Below are positions 31,917 to 40,832 of a stretch of 42,876 nt of DNA, piece by piece. The stretch comes from Chloroflexota bacterium. GTDB lineage: Bacteria; Chloroflexota; UBA6077; CF-72. Position numbers and translations under genes: made by a program. The notes under the pieces were generated by a model, which did not search any database, was not told the DNA's origin, and worked only from the letters and a program-made list of their open reading frames with translations. Position 1 is the stretch's first letter, and the number at the start of each line of letters is the position of its first letter. The stretch lies in NCBI GenBank assembly GCA_019239775.1, contig JAFAZN010000467.1, forward strand, positions 1-42,876, read 5' to 3'.

Positions 31917-32611
31917 AGCTGTACCGCCAAAACGGGTGAGCTGGTTGGCGCATCCACCCTTTGCCGCTCCTGCGTAATGGCGACGGTCACTCCGGAGCCG
32001 ACGTCGTTCAACGGCAGTGTTCCGTCACCATTCGGAGTGGTCCCAGCCGGTATGGGCGCGCCACCTGGTGGGATGATCCATGCCTCATACAGGAACCCAG
32101 GGGGTGGAGTGGCCACGCCGCGCAGCTGGAGCTCCGCTGCGCCCGAGCGGCGCACGTTCACCACTGCGCTTCCACTGAGCGTGCCCGCCAGCGGGTAGCT
32201 GGCCACCACCTGGTTCTCGTAGCTGTAGCCGCCGAGCACGACGACGCCGAGAACGAACACCGCCGCAACAGCTGAGGCCCAGCGCGGCGTGCGGCGCCAC
32301 CAGGGGAACTGGATGACGTTCCCGCTATCTTCGGGAGCGAAATGGTCCACGGTGAGGGGCGCTGGCGCCTCGGCCAGCTCCTCTGCGGCGCGCTGCAGCA
32401 GGCGCGCCTTGAAGTCGGGCGAGGGATCCATTTCCGGCGCTGCCAGCGCCAGCGCTTCGCGATCCAGGCGCACCATCACCTGACACCGCTCGCAGTGCGC
32501 TGCGTGTTGCTGGAACGCGGCGAGCTCGTCGCCTTCCAGCACCTCCAGCGCTGCCAGACCCGCGAGTTGTTCGAACTCCTCGGTGTGGTCATCAACAGGC
32601 GTCGGCGGCAT
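31913..32611 (-). CDS. RskA-like membrane anti-sigma factor
   Basis: The 232-residue protein has an N-terminal zinc-binding anti-sigma (ZAS) motif H36-x3-C40-x2-C43 in QQHAAHCERCQVMVRLD. A single transmembrane helix (about 112-130, ASAVAAVFVLGVVVLGGY) follows, and then an extracellular RskA-type domain with LYEAWIIPPGGAPIPAG. It should hold the overlapping SigK-like factor at the membrane until regulated proteolysis releases it. ATG 32611 fits the domain start, and the open frame upstream to 32971 lies inside the NicO gene and is a shadow. It begins 11 nt after the NicO stop. Confidence 0.9.
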   Translation of the reverse strand: MPPTPVDDHTEEFEQLAGLAALEVLEGDELAAFQQHAAHCERCQVMVRLDREALALAAPEMDPSPDFKARLLQRAAEELAEAPAPLTVDHFAPEDSGNVIQFPWWRRTPRWASAVAAVFVLGVVVLGGYSYENQVVASYPLAGTLSGSAVVNVRRSGAAELQLRGVATPPPGFLYEAWIIPPGGAPIPAGTTPNGDGTLPLNDVGSGVTVAITQERQRVDAPTSSPVLAVQL

Positions 32612-32622
32612 CACGAGCGAGA

Positions 32623-34449
32623 CTACAGCACCTGTGGCAGCGCCTGAAGCGTGATCAGGCTGCCCGCCACGACGATCACGAACGCGCTTGCGACAGGCAG
32701 AACACGGGGGACCAGGCCCGTGCTCGAGAAGTTCAGCCGTTGAAATTGCGACCTTGCATACACAAGTAGCAACCCGAAGCCAACCAGCACCGCCGCCAGA
32801 CCTGTCGAGAACGACACGATGAGTAGCAGCCCAAACAGCACGCGATGCGCCGCGATGGTGATCAGCAGCACCATCAACGCCTCGGGGCAAGGCAGAAGCC
32901 CGCCCGAAACGCCCAACGCCAACAAGCTGCGCCAGCCAACCGCAGGTTCGTGCGAGTGACCATGGTGACACGGCTCCCCCGACTGCTGCCCCACGGAGTC
33001 GTGACCCACGGACTGCTCCGCCACGGACTGCTGCCCCACGGAGTGATGTCCCTCGGAGTCGTGAGCCACGAGCTGTAACCCAACGGGAGTTGAACCCGAG
33101 GAGTGATGTCCTCCGGAGTCGTTTCCCCCAGAGTCGGGTCGCACGGTGTGCCGCCCCATGGAGTCGTGACGCACGGGCTGCAACCCAACGGGAGTGGAAC
33201 CCCAGGAATGATGTCCCTCGGAGTGGTCCTCCAGGGAGTGGTCCACCTCGTGGTCGTGACCGTGGTGATGTTCATGCCCATGGTGGTGGCGGTGCTGCGC
33301 GCGCCGAAGGCCGAGCGCGGTCTGCAGGCGCTGGCCCAGCAGCCACACGCCGATGACCAGCACCAGCAGGCCTGAGCCCACCTCCAATACTGGGTACAGC
33401 CGCTCGGGCACGATGTACTGCGAGAGCAGCAACGTCACCAGGCCCAGCGCGTAGACGCCTGCGGTGTGGGTGGCGGTAACCGTGGCGCCGAGGAAGGCCG
33501 CGTGGCGGGCGGTGCCGCGCGAGCCCACCAGGTACGCCGCGACGACCGTCTTGCCATGTCCCGGTTGCAGCGCATGCGCTGCGCCGAGCACCAGCGCGAC
33601 GCCGACCGCAAAGATGATGAAGGCCGGCGTGAGCTCGTCGGCGTTGGCCAGATCCGCGAAGGCGGTCCGAGCGCGCTCGAGGACAGGGTTCGCGCCAGGC
33701 GCGCTCACCGCCAGCGCTGAGGCAAGGCCACTCGCCGCAGGCGCGGCCAGTGCTCTTGGCGAATCAATGGCGCCGGTTGCGGGCGCACTCACCGGATCCC
33801 CGGGAGCGGCAGCCGTCGCAGGGACCGGGGCCAGCGCGAGGGTCGCGTTGCGCACGTCTAGCGGACTGTTCAGCAAGTCTTCCGGGTAGCTGCGCAGCGC
33901 GCTGGTGACATCACTCGAGGGAACGCTCGAGCGCTCAATCGCAGGGCCGCTGGCGACGATCTCGCGCCAACCTATCCGCGTTGGATCGTTGTCGTCGTGG
34001 ACCTCCAACTGCGCAGGTTGCCAAGCGCGAGCGTACGTGGCGGAGAACGAGATTTCGAGACGCAACGTTTGTAGCCCACCTGCGCCGTCCGCGAAGGTGA
34101 GCGAGCGCGAGTCCACCTGCAGGGGCAGCGGCTGTCCGCCCAGCGTGACGTGCAGGTTGCTACCAATGGCGGCCGCGCGCGCGTCGGCGAAGCTCTCAGC
34201 GTCCGCCGAGTAAGCCGGTTTGTCCTGAAAAGTGGGGATCTCCGCCTCGTCCAGCACGTATTGAATGCGCAGGGCGTCCGCCTCGGCGTCGATGCTGGCG
34301 TAGTGGTTGACCGTGAAGTTGCCGAGTGGATGCGCGCTGGCCACAGTCGGCAGCAGCGCGGCCAACAGCGCAATCGCCACCAGCGCCACTGGCCAGCGTG
34401 CCCGAGCGCTGGCACGCTGGCGCACCACCTGGAACCCTCGGTGCTTCAT
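32623..34449 (-). CDS. NicO-family nickel/cobalt transporter with secreted N-domain and His-rich loop
   Basis: A 608-residue protein. The signal peptide (18-39) ends before [16 protein letters not shown], the start of an extracytoplasmic domain (40-250) typical of actinobacterial-type NicO proteins. The transporter core starts near 270 with [23 protein letters not shown] and continues with [17 protein letters not shown] long cytoplasmic or external loop (about 388-510) opens with [16 protein letters not shown] and continues as pentapeptide repeats. The core resumes at [17 protein letters not shown] and has three more TM segments. The family exports or imports Ni/Co. ATG 34449 shares ATGA with the TPR gene stop. 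A role in metal-linked envelope stress is suggested by the sigma/anti-sigma genes downstream. Confidence 0.9.
   Translation of the reverse strand: MKHRGFQVVRQRASARARWPVALVAIALLAALLPTVASAHPLGNFTVNHYASIDAEADALRIQYVLDEAEIPTFQDKPAYSADAESFADARAAAIGSNLHVTLGGQPLPLQVDSRSLTFADGAGGLQTLRLEISFSATYARAWQPAQLEVHDDNDPTRIGWREIVASGPAIERSSVPSSDVTSALRSYPEDLLNSPLDVRNATLALAPVPATAAAPGDPVSAPATGAIDSPRALAAPAASGLASALAVSAPGANPVLERARTAFADLANADELTPAFIIFAVGVALVLGAAHALQPGHGKTVVAAYLVGSRGTARHAAFLGATVTATHTAGVYALGLVTLLLSQYIVPERLYPVLEVGSGLLVLVIGVWLLGQRLQTALGLRRAQHRHHHGHEHHHGHDHEVDHSLEDHSEGHHSWGSTPVGLQPVRHDSMGRHTVRPDSGGNDSGGHHSSGSTPVGLQLVAHDSEGHHSVGQQSVAEQSVGHDSVGQQSGEPCHHGHSHEPAVGWRSLLALGVSGGLLPCPEALMVLLITIAAHRVLFGLLLIVSFSTGLAAVLVGFGLLLVYARSQFQRLNFSSTGLVPRVLPVASAFVIVVAGSLITLQALPQVL
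32976..33246 (-). repeat. In-frame tandem repeats in the NicO loop
   Basis: Two 105-nt (35-codon) units begin [12 protein letters not shown] and are marked by the shared AACCCAACGGGAGT at 33077-33090 and 33182-33195, exactly 105 bp apart. Each unit is seven pentapeptides of the pattern x-x-S-x-G ([30 protein letters not shown]), i.e. a 15-bp subrepeat. The block lies wholly inside the reading frame and keeps it open, so it is an expandable His/Ser/Gly metal-binding or spacer segment. Confidence 0.85.
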
Positions 34450-35744
34450 CGGAGGGTCTCCAGGTCTCGCGCAGCCACTGGCGCGAATGGGACGGAGAAG
34501 TACGGGTTGATTCCCACCGCCTGACCCAGCAGGTCACTTGCGCGAGCGGTGTCGCCGTTACAGCGCGCGATTTCGCCCGCGTGGAACAGCAGCAGCGCGT
34601 CTTGTGAGCCAAGGCGTAGTGCCTGGTCCGCGTACGTTTGCGCCTGGGCGCAATCACCACTCTGGTAGAGCGCCCAGCCGAGCGCATCGGCCACGTGCAC
34701 GCTGTGGCGTCGCCCCCATTCGGCTTGCGCACGGGCTACGGCCTGGTCGGCGCGACCGTGGTCGGCATCGAACAGTGCCATCTCGAGGTCCGTGTCGACC
34801 CCGTTGGCGGCGAACAACTGCTCTTCGACATCTACGAGCTGTTCCTGCTGGAGCGCCTCGGCATCGCGATTGGCGGCGCGCAGCACTTCAGCAAGACGAA
34901 TGACGTACTCGGGCAGCGGGATCTGTCGGGTGACTTCGGTGTAGAGCGAAATCGCGCGGTCGTAGTCACCGCGCGCCGCCGCTACCCGGGCCAGTCCGGC
35001 AGTCGCGTATACATAGTGGGGGTAGAGGTCCAGGGACTGCTGGTAGAGCGATTCAGCGGTCGCCAGGTCGCCGCGCCCAACGTACAGGTTCGCTAACTGG
35101 ACGCGCGTCCACTCTGTGGCCTCGGTGCCGGGTAAGCCACTACTGAGGGCGTTGTCCATTGCCTCGATGGCGCCAGACAGGTCGCCGCGCAGCTCGCGTG
35201 CATAGGAGATGCGGGTGTAAGCGGTGGCATCCGGATGGAGGTCCACCATCTGTTGCAGTACGTCGACGGCATCGTCGTAGCGACCAAGTTCCGTTAGCGC
35301 ATCGGTCTGCACGGCGAACGCAGCGGACTTGTACGCATTGGCGCGAGTGGCTTGCTGGCCCAGATCGAGCGCGTTCTGGAACTGGTGGCGCGACGCCGCG
35401 AGGGCGCCAAGGCCGATCAGCGTGTCCGCATCCTGCGGTGCGATGGTCAGGGCCTGGTGCAGAATCCCGTCCGCACGGGTGTAGTAGGTCGGGTCACTGG
35501 TCTCGCGCGCCTTCTGGAGGTACGCCAGACCTAAGGCCGTAGCGCTCTGCGAGTCGTTGGGCGCCTGGCGCAGGTGGTCCTGTAGTGCGCTGATGGGATC
35601 GGCCTGCGCCGCGGGAACAGGAACGGGAACGGGAACGGGTGTGGGTGTGGGTGCAGATGCTGGTGTGGCGCAGGCGGAGGCGAGGAGTGTGGAGGCAAGC
35701 GCCGCGACTCCGAAGAGTCGCGACGCGTGCGCTCGACCGATCAT
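34446..35744 (-). CDS. TPR-repeat lipoprotein
   Basis: A 432-residue lipoprotein. The signal peptide ends in the lipobox LLASAC (C25). A Pro/Val spacer ([12 protein letters not shown]), encoded by a run of GGAACG/GGTGTG hexamers near 35613-35655, leads to about ten tetratricopeptide-like helical pairs covering the rest of the protein ([50 protein letters not shown]). TPR proteins scaffold other proteins, here outside the membrane. Its ATG shares ATGA with the DUF4331 stop and its own stop shares ATGA with NicO, so the three are translationally coupled and probably form one functional set. Confidence 0.88.
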   Translation of the reverse strand: MIGRAHASRLFGVAALASTLLASACATPASAPTPTPVPVPVPVPAAQADPISALQDHLRQAPNDSQSATALGLAYLQKARETSDPTYYTRADGILHQALTIAPQDADTLIGLGALAASRHQFQNALDLGQQATRANAYKSAAFAVQTDALTELGRYDDAVDVLQQMVDLHPDATAYTRISYARELRGDLSGAIEAMDNALSSGLPGTEATEWTRVQLANLYVGRGDLATAESLYQQSLDLYPHYVYATAGLARVAAARGDYDRAISLYTEVTRQIPLPEYVIRLAEVLRAANRDAEALQQEQLVDVEEQLFAANGVDTDLEMALFDADHGRADQAVARAQAEWGRRHSVHVADALGWALYQSGDCAQAQTYADQALRLGSQDALLLFHAGEIARCNGDTARASDLLGQAVGINPYFSVPFAPVAARDLETLR

Positions 35745-37213
35745 GGGGCGCCGGTCGGGCTGGTGGCGGTGCCACCCGCGCGGGCGAAGCCTTGATACGG
35801 CTGCGAGAGATAGGGAAAGGCTGCATTGAACGGCTGTGCGCTCTGATTGACACCATCCCCTAATAGGTTGTTGGGGGACTTGTTGAAATCGGGCGTCAGG
35901 GGCGTCGCCCCAGCCATCGCCTGGATGGCGATATCCACCACGTCGTCTTCAGGTCGGCGCCCGTTCGGGAAACCGGCGTTGTCGCCACCGAGGACGCCCA
36001 TGCGGTTGCCTTTGCCGACCGGGGCGGTTGGGGCAATGCCCATGTTCAGGCGCAGCATCTCCGAGGCTTGCACGTTGGCCGGCTGATTCAGGCCAGGAAT
36101 GCCAGTCAGGAAGATGGTGACCAGGTCATTGCGCGGCGCCGGCGGGACAGGCACGCCGTAGAGCGCATTGATGAGTCCCGGTAGCTCTGGATTCTGAACC
36201 GCTGGCAGGAACTCCGCGTCGCCAGACGGTGGGGTGGCATTGAAGTGGTCCTTCGCGCCGAGCGGCACCACCACCTCGTTGACCAGCGGGTTGCCGAGGC
36301 GTTCGATCTGCACCCAATCGCCACTCTGGTTGTCGCCAGTTCCATTCGCGCTGAGCACGCGTGTTTGTTGCCGCGACGTGGTTGCCCACACACCGATGAT
36401 CGAATTCGAACCATCCGCCTTGGCGGCCTGGCCGTCCGTGGTCAGGTTGGTGATCGGCACCTGGAAGGCGATGGTGTGGACGTTGTAGCCAGCGAATGAG
36501 TTGACGCCGTCGGTGTTTGGCAGCTGCACCACCTTGTGCAGCGAATCGAACGGCCGCAGTGCGAGCAGGTCGAAGACGCCCAGGTCCAGGAAGAACGGAT
36601 CTCCTCGCTGGCCGGCGAAGAACCAGCCTTCGCCATTCATCATCGCGCTGATCTCAGGTCCGCCGCTGATGCCACCCGCGTTGTTGGTGGTGTCCTGGCC
36701 GCCGATCTGAGCCGGGTTCGAGTGGGGTCCGATGTTGACCGGCTGGACTGGCAAGTTCGTGCCGATGACCGTGTCGCCGACGCCTTTGACGCTCTTGGTC
36801 ACGGTGGCAGTCTGCTGCACGTTCAGGTTCGGGTCGTCGAACTTGGCGTACGGGCCGGTTTGATAAAGGAAGGTGTTCGGGTTCTTGACGGTTGTCTGGA
36901 ACTCGACGCTGTAGGTGATGTCGGCGGTGTTGTGGCCCGCCTGCGCGATGTGAAGCTGGTAGCGCACCTTGGGATCGAACTGGTAGTAGTTCGGGCCGCC
37001 CATCGGGTTTTCGTAGGGGATCGCGTTCATGATCAACGTCACGTAGTCCGGCTTGTCGGACGCGACGAAGGCGTAGACGTCGGTCAGGTCGGCATATGGG
37101 TCATTTGAGATGGCTGGCGCCTCACGATGGCTCGAGGCGTTACTGGTGAATGGGGTCACCAATAGCGCCGCCACGGCCGCGAGGCTGGCAGCGAGTGTGA
37201 CTTTTCGCTTCAT
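35741..37213 (-). CDS. Secreted DUF4331 protein
   Basis: A 490-residue exported protein with a signal peptide ([21 protein letters not shown]) and the DUF4331 hallmark [24 protein letters not shown] just after cleavage. Conserved blocks [17 protein letters not shown] and [18 protein letters not shown] are present. The family is widespread but uncharacterised. ATG 37213 (MKRKV) is chosen because it starts the signal peptide; GGAGGAGA lies about 15 nt upstream, a bit far. It heads the nine-gene leftward operon. A GATTCGG (CCGAATC on this strand) at 37285-37291 resembles the -10 of SigK-type promoters, but the matching -35 is not convincing. Confidence 0.9.
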   Translation of the reverse strand: MKRKVTLAASLAAVAALLVTPFTSNASSHREAPAISNDPYADLTDVYAFVASDKPDYVTLIMNAIPYENPMGGPNYYQFDPKVRYQLHIAQAGHNTADITYSVEFQTTVKNPNTFLYQTGPYAKFDDPNLNVQQTATVTKSVKGVGDTVIGTNLPVQPVNIGPHSNPAQIGGQDTTNNAGGISGGPEISAMMNGEGWFFAGQRGDPFFLDLGVFDLLALRPFDSLHKVVQLPNTDGVNSFAGYNVHTIAFQVPITNLTTDGQAAKADGSNSIIGVWATTSRQQTRVLSANGTGDNQSGDWVQIERLGNPLVNEVVVPLGAKDHFNATPPSGDAEFLPAVQNPELPGLINALYGVPVPPAPRNDLVTIFLTGIPGLNQPANVQASEMLRLNMGIAPTAPVGKGNRMGVLGGDNAGFPNGRRPEDDVVDIAIQAMAGATPLTPDFNKSPNNLLGDGVNQSAQPFNAAFPYLSQPYQGFARAGGTATSPTGAP

Positions 37214-37328
37214 GGCGAATGCGTGGTCTCCTCCGAGAATGGGAGCGTTGGCCCGGGTCCCCTGGCAGTTACGCTCCCTGGCCGGATTCGGATCACACGT
37301 GAGTTGGTAGACTCCAGGCCACACGTTG

Positions 37329-37826
37329 GTGAACAAGCAGCACCTCACCTGGACCCAGATCGAAGACCTCGCCATTCGGCTCGCCGACCGCCTTCCGAAT
37401 AGCTATGAGGTCATGCTGGTGATCACCCGCGGTGGTATGGTGCCCGCTTGCATCATCAGCGAGCGGCTTAACCTGCGGAACATCCTGGTCGCCGCCGTGA
37501 TGTTCTACACCGGCCAGGAGCGCACGCTGGACAAGCCCATCTTCTTGCAGTTCCCCGCCGACCCACTGCTGAACCGGCGCAAGGTGTTGATCGTCGACGA
37601 CGTCTGGGACTCGGGCAAAACGATCATGGCCGTCACCGAGCGCGTGCGCGACGCCGGCGGGTTCCCTGAGACCGCGGTGCTTCACTACAAGCCCGCGCAC
37701 AACGCCTACGCCGGTACACGGCCCGACTTCTATGTCGACGAGACCGACGCGTGGATTGTCTATCCGTGGGATGTGGGCGAGGCGAGCCTGCCCACGGGCG
37801 TCCTCGAGTCCGTCTCAGAGGCCTAA
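37329..37826 (+). CDS. Gpt-like phosphoribosyltransferase
   Basis: A 165-residue type I phosphoribosyltransferase. The PRPP loop VLIVDDVWDSGKTI lies near 87-100, with an upstream VMLVITRGGMVPA that fits the pyrophosphate-binding RGG segment and a C-terminal DAWIVYPWD, as in xanthine/hypoxanthine phosphoribosyltransferases. It probably salvages a purine base. GTG 37329 is chosen; a TTG at 37326 adjoins it. It is divergent from the DUF4331 operon across about 113 bp and followed after 17 bp by a membrane protein gene. Confidence 0.87.
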   Translation: MNKQHLTWTQIEDLAIRLADRLPNSYEVMLVITRGGMVPACIISERLNLRNILVAAVMFYTGQERTLDKPIFLQFPADPLLNRRKVLIVDDVWDSGKTIMAVTERVRDAGGFPETAVLHYKPAHNAYAGTRPDFYVDETDAWIVYPWDVGEASLPTGVLESVSEA

Positions 37827-37843
37827 TCGAGCCTGTCGCCTCA

Positions 37844-38830
37844 GTGGACGCTCGAATAGTTCGTGGTGTGGTCGTCAGCGCGATCCTGGCGATCGCGGTT
37901 GGCGCCCTCGTGGTGTTGTGGGGCGATACACCGTCTGTAGTGGACGCGTTGCGGCGATTTCCCCCCGTTCTGGTGATACCCGTGGTGCTGCTCACGTGCT
38001 GGAATTACACGCTTCGGTACCTGCGGTGGAACTACTACCTGCGTGTGCTCGGCGTCACGGGCATCGGCAACGTGGACAGCGCGCTGGTGTTTCTCTCCGG
38101 CTTCGCCATGGGCCTCACGCCCGGCAAATCAGGCGAGGTGACCAAGAGCTACTGGTTGCGCGAGATCGCGGGCCCGGAGCGAGCGCCACTGGCGCGTACG
38201 GCACCCATCGTGTTCGCCGAGCGACTAGTCGATGGCATCGCCATGCTGCTGCTGGCCACATCGGGATTGATCAGCTTCCGCTTCGGCGCGGTCGCTCTAC
38301 TCGGTGTTGCTGCTGCGGCGATGGCTGCGCTGGTGGTTATCCAGGCGCGGCCACTGGTCCACGCCATGCTCGGCGTGCTGGCGCGCAGAGGCCGCACCGC
38401 GAAAATGGCCGCTGTTGGGTTGACGCTGTACGACAGTGCGCGTGCGCTGCTCACGCTGAATAGACTCCTGGGCGCCGTTGGGATCGGCGTGCTCTCCTGG
38501 GGTGGCGAGTGCCTTGCTCTCTACGTGATCCTGGTCGGGTTGGGCGCACAGCCAGGCCTGACGTTGGTCAACCAGGCGACGTTCGCGCTCGCCGCGGGCA
38601 GCCTGGTGGGCTCGGCCTCATTACTGCCTGGCGGCATCGGCGCGGCCGAAGGTACCGTGGCCGCGGTGCTCGACCTGGTGGCCGGGCAACCGCGCGATGT
38701 GGCGGCCGCGGCCACCTTGCTTATTCGCGTATGTACGTTGTGGTTCGGCGTCTCACTGGGCGCGCTGGCGCTGATGCGCTTGTCGCTAACCCTGGCAACC
38801 CGACGGGCTAACCCTGTGGCCCTGCGCTAG
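37844..38830 (+). CDS. LPG-synthase/AglD-type flippase-like membrane protein
   Basis: A 328-residue polytopic membrane protein of the lysylphosphatidylglycerol-synthase TM-domain/AglD family (UPF0104). Signatures include RYLRWNYYLRVLG near 60, LSGFAMGLTPGKSGEVTKSYWL near 85, FAERLVDGIAMLLLA near 125 and the glycine-rich GSLVGSASLLPGGIGAAEGT near 255. Family members move lipids or lipid-linked sugars across the membrane, but this one lacks the soluble aminoacyl-transferase domain of MprF. GTG 37844 is the first start after the preceding stop; there is no strong ribosome-binding site, so coupling is likely. Confidence 0.83.
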   Translation: MDARIVRGVVVSAILAIAVGALVVLWGDTPSVVDALRRFPPVLVIPVVLLTCWNYTLRYLRWNYYLRVLGVTGIGNVDSALVFLSGFAMGLTPGKSGEVTKSYWLREIAGPERAPLARTAPIVFAERLVDGIAMLLLATSGLISFRFGAVALLGVAAAAMAALVVIQARPLVHAMLGVLARRGRTAKMAAVGLTLYDSARALLTLNRLLGAVGIGVLSWGGECLALYVILVGLGAQPGLTLVNQATFALAAGSLVGSASLLPGGIGAAEGTVAAVLDLVAGQPRDVAAAATLLIRVCTLWFGVSLGALALMRLSLTLATRRANPVALR

Positions 38831-38899
38831 CAGTTCTCTGTCGCTTCTAAAGAGAAAGAATTCCACTCTGTTGGGTTGAGCCGTCGGGCGTCTGCGGCT

Positions 38900-38933
38900 G
38901 GAGCGCCCTGGCGGCAATCGCGTCGAGCGCTCC
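38900..38933. terminator. Hairpin between convergent genes
   Basis: GGAGCGC (38900-38906) pairs with GCGCTCC (38927-38933) around a 20-base loop. It lies in the 180-bp gap where the rightward flippase-like gene and the leftward zinc-knuckle gene both end. There is no T-tract, so this is a possible rather than a clear terminator. Confidence 0.35.
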
Positions 38934-39010
38934 AAACCTCGGACACCAACCCAGAGAGGACCCTGGACCCCAGACCGGAGTGGTGGTACCTGGCGTGCAG
39001 GAAGATGCAG

Positions 39011-39766
39011 CTAGCTCTGGCGGGCAGCCTTAGCCGCTGCTCTTCGCAGGCGGGCGCGGATGCGCGCCTTTTCACGCTGGAGCTCCAGGCGTTCTTCGGC
39101 GCTCATACCGGGTGTCGGCGGCGGGGCCGCTTGCTTGCCCAGCAACTGCGGGAGGTCGGCGCCGAACAGGATCAGCGCCAGCCGCTCGTAGGTGGCTTCG
39201 GTTGCGCCCGCGGCTACTTCCATCGCGCGGCGCGCATCGTCAGCCATGAGCCAGGAGCGCATCTGGCGCAGCGTGAGGCGATCGAGCTGCAGCTGTCGGA
39301 CGAACGCCTCTTTGAGTGAGGCTGGTGCGCTCGGTGGCGGGCCGTTTACCTCGGGCACGGGAATCGGCTCCACTTCGTTGGGCGGATCCGTGTGGATCGG
39401 CATGCTGTCCAGTTGAGCCGTCACAGGCACAGGCTCCTCGTCTACTACGGATTGGCTCGTAGGTGGTGCGGGTATCTCGGGCGGATCGGGTGGGTCGAGT
39501 GTGACCAGGCCAGCGTGGCCGTTGGTTTCATGCGCGAGCGACCCGTTTGTGGCGGAAGCGCTCACGCTGGCGGTACGGCGACCAGGCGTGGCGCCGTCAT
39601 CGGCGGGTGTGCCAGTGGTGAAGTCCCACCAGTAGCGGCGCGACGTGTTCTGGCAGCCCAGCTCCAGGAGCACATGGCGGCCAAGCTCATTGCGCCTTGA
39701 GGTGTAATGGGTACCGGTGTTGCGAAACGCGCCACCGCACTCGGGGCAGGTCTCGGGATACGGCAT
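39011..39766 (-). CDS. Hypothetical protein with zinc knuckle and Pro-rich linker
   Basis: A 251-residue protein with three parts. The N-terminus (1-50) holds a CPECGGAF knuckle and a second cysteine (GCQNTSRRYWWDF), a possible zinc site. A long low-complexity Pro/Asp/Glu/Val linker spans about 55-145. A helical, highly basic C-terminus (150-251) ends in ERLELQREKARIRARLRR, probably a coiled coil. ATG 39766 is preceded by GGAGGAGG about 12 nt upstream. I do not recognise a family. The layout suggests a nucleic-acid-binding or scaffold protein. Confidence 0.6.
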   Translation of the reverse strand: MPYPETCPECGGAFRNTGTHYTSRRNELGRHVLLELGCQNTSRRYWWDFTTGTPADDGATPGRRTASVSASATNGSLAHETNGHAGLVTLDPPDPPEIPAPPTSQSVVDEEPVPVTAQLDSMPIHTDPPNEVEPIPVPEVNGPPPSAPASLKEAFVRQLQLDRLTLRQMRSWLMADDARRAMEVAAGATEATYERLALILFGADLPQLLGKQAAPPPTPGMSAEERLELQREKARIRARLRRAAAKAARQS

Positions 39767-39888
39767 CGCGAACGTGCGCCTCCTCCGAACGGTTCATCTT
39801 TGATTCGATTAAAGGTGCAAGCGGGTCGGGACCTTGCCTGCCTAACGAGCGAACACGACCAACGTTACGTCCAGCCTAGAAAATCCGT

Positions 39889-39911
39889 TCCACGGCTGTC
39901 AATGCCGTGGA
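39889..39911 (-). terminator. Rho-independent terminator of the sugar ABC operon
   Basis: On the minus strand TCCACGGC-ATTGACA-GCCGTGGA forms a perfect 8-bp stem with a 7-base loop, starting 10 nt after the stop of the last permease gene and followed by ACGGATTTTC. The short T-run after the stem fits intrinsic termination. Confidence 0.65.
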
Positions 39912-39920
39912 CAGGCCAAG

Positions 39921-40832
39921 TTACCCCTTGGTGGCGCCCAGGGTCAGGCCGCGGACGAAGTGGCGCTGCAGGAGCAGGTACACGATGATCGTTGGGGCAG
40001 CAACGAGGACTGCGCCCGCGGCGATCAAGTTGTTATCCGTAAAGAACAAACCCTGCAGGTTGGACAGCGAAGACGTGATGGGCCGCTTGGCGCCAGTTTG
40101 CATCAAGACCAACGCCCAGAAGTAGTCGTTGTAGATGAACGTGAATTCCAGCGTGGCGAGTGCAGCCAAGGCTGGACGCGTCAAGGGCACGATCACACTC
40201 CAGAACGTGCGCCACACGGAGGCGCCATCCACGATCGCAGCTTCGGTCAGCTCGCGCGGAATGGTCTTCATGTAGTTGCTCAGCACGAACGTGCAAAAGC
40301 CCATCTGGAACGCCACGTGGATGGCAATAATGCCAACGTAGCTGTCATAAAAGAGGCCCGAGTCGCTGAGCCATTCGGGTAGCGGCAATGCCAGATAAAG
40401 GCGATACAGAGGGTTGATGATCGTTTGTTGGGGCAGCAGGTTACCCGCGGTGAAGACCATCAAAAGTCCGATGTTGAAGCCGAATGGAAACCGCGCGATC
40501 ACAAACGCCACAAATGCGGAGAGCAGCAACGTCAGCACCAGCGCGGGGCCAACCACGATGAGCGTGTTGGCGTAGTAGTGCGGCAGGTCGGCCTGCGTCC
40601 AGGCGTTGATGTAGTTTTGAAAGTTCAGGACGCCGGGTAGCGAGACGTAGCCGTGTTCGGCAGTGTCCGCATACGGACGTAGTGACGTGTAGACCGCATA
40701 GGCCGCGGGGAGCAGCCACACCGCTGCCGTCACGATCAAAAATGCCTGGATGAAAATCGAGGCGCGCCGTGATCGGACGCCTGACGATCGAGCGGCGAGC
40801 ACGTCCGGGGCGGTCGCGGCCTCGAGGCTCAT
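39921..40832 (-). CDS. Sugar ABC transporter permease (MalG-like)
   Basis: A 303-residue MalG-type inner-membrane permease with six TM segments. The EAA loop, which contacts the ATPase, reads ELTEAAIVDGASVWRTFWSVIVPLTRP near 205. It begins in the 4-nt ATGA shared with the MalF-like gene and is the last gene of the operon. No ATP-binding subunit gene is in the window. The substrate, probably an oligosaccharide, cannot be fixed from sequence. Confidence 0.92.
   Translation of the reverse strand: MSLEAATAPDVLAARSSGVRSRRASIFIQAFLIVTAAVWLLPAAYAVYTSLRPYADTAEHGYVSLPGVLNFQNYINAWTQADLPHYYANTLIVVGPALVLTLLLSAFVAFVIARFPFGFNIGLLMVFTAGNLLPQQTIINPLYRLYLALPLPEWLSDSGLFYDSYVGIIAIHVAFQMGFCTFVLSNYMKTIPRELTEAAIVDGASVWRTFWSVIVPLTRPALAALATLEFTFIYNDYFWALVLMQTGAKRPITSSLSNLQGLFFTDNNLIAAGAVLVAAPTIIVYLLLQRHFVRGLTLGATKG

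Noticed and set aside
32960..33260. Repeat block considered as a CRISPR array
   Set aside because: Units are imperfect 15- and 105-bp coding repeats that keep the NicO frame open, with no unique spacers of even length and no cas genes.
37214..37328. Complete SigK-type promoter
   Set aside because: The -10-like CCGAATC lacks a convincing CCATCC-like -35 at about 16-17 bp, so no promoter feature was annotated.
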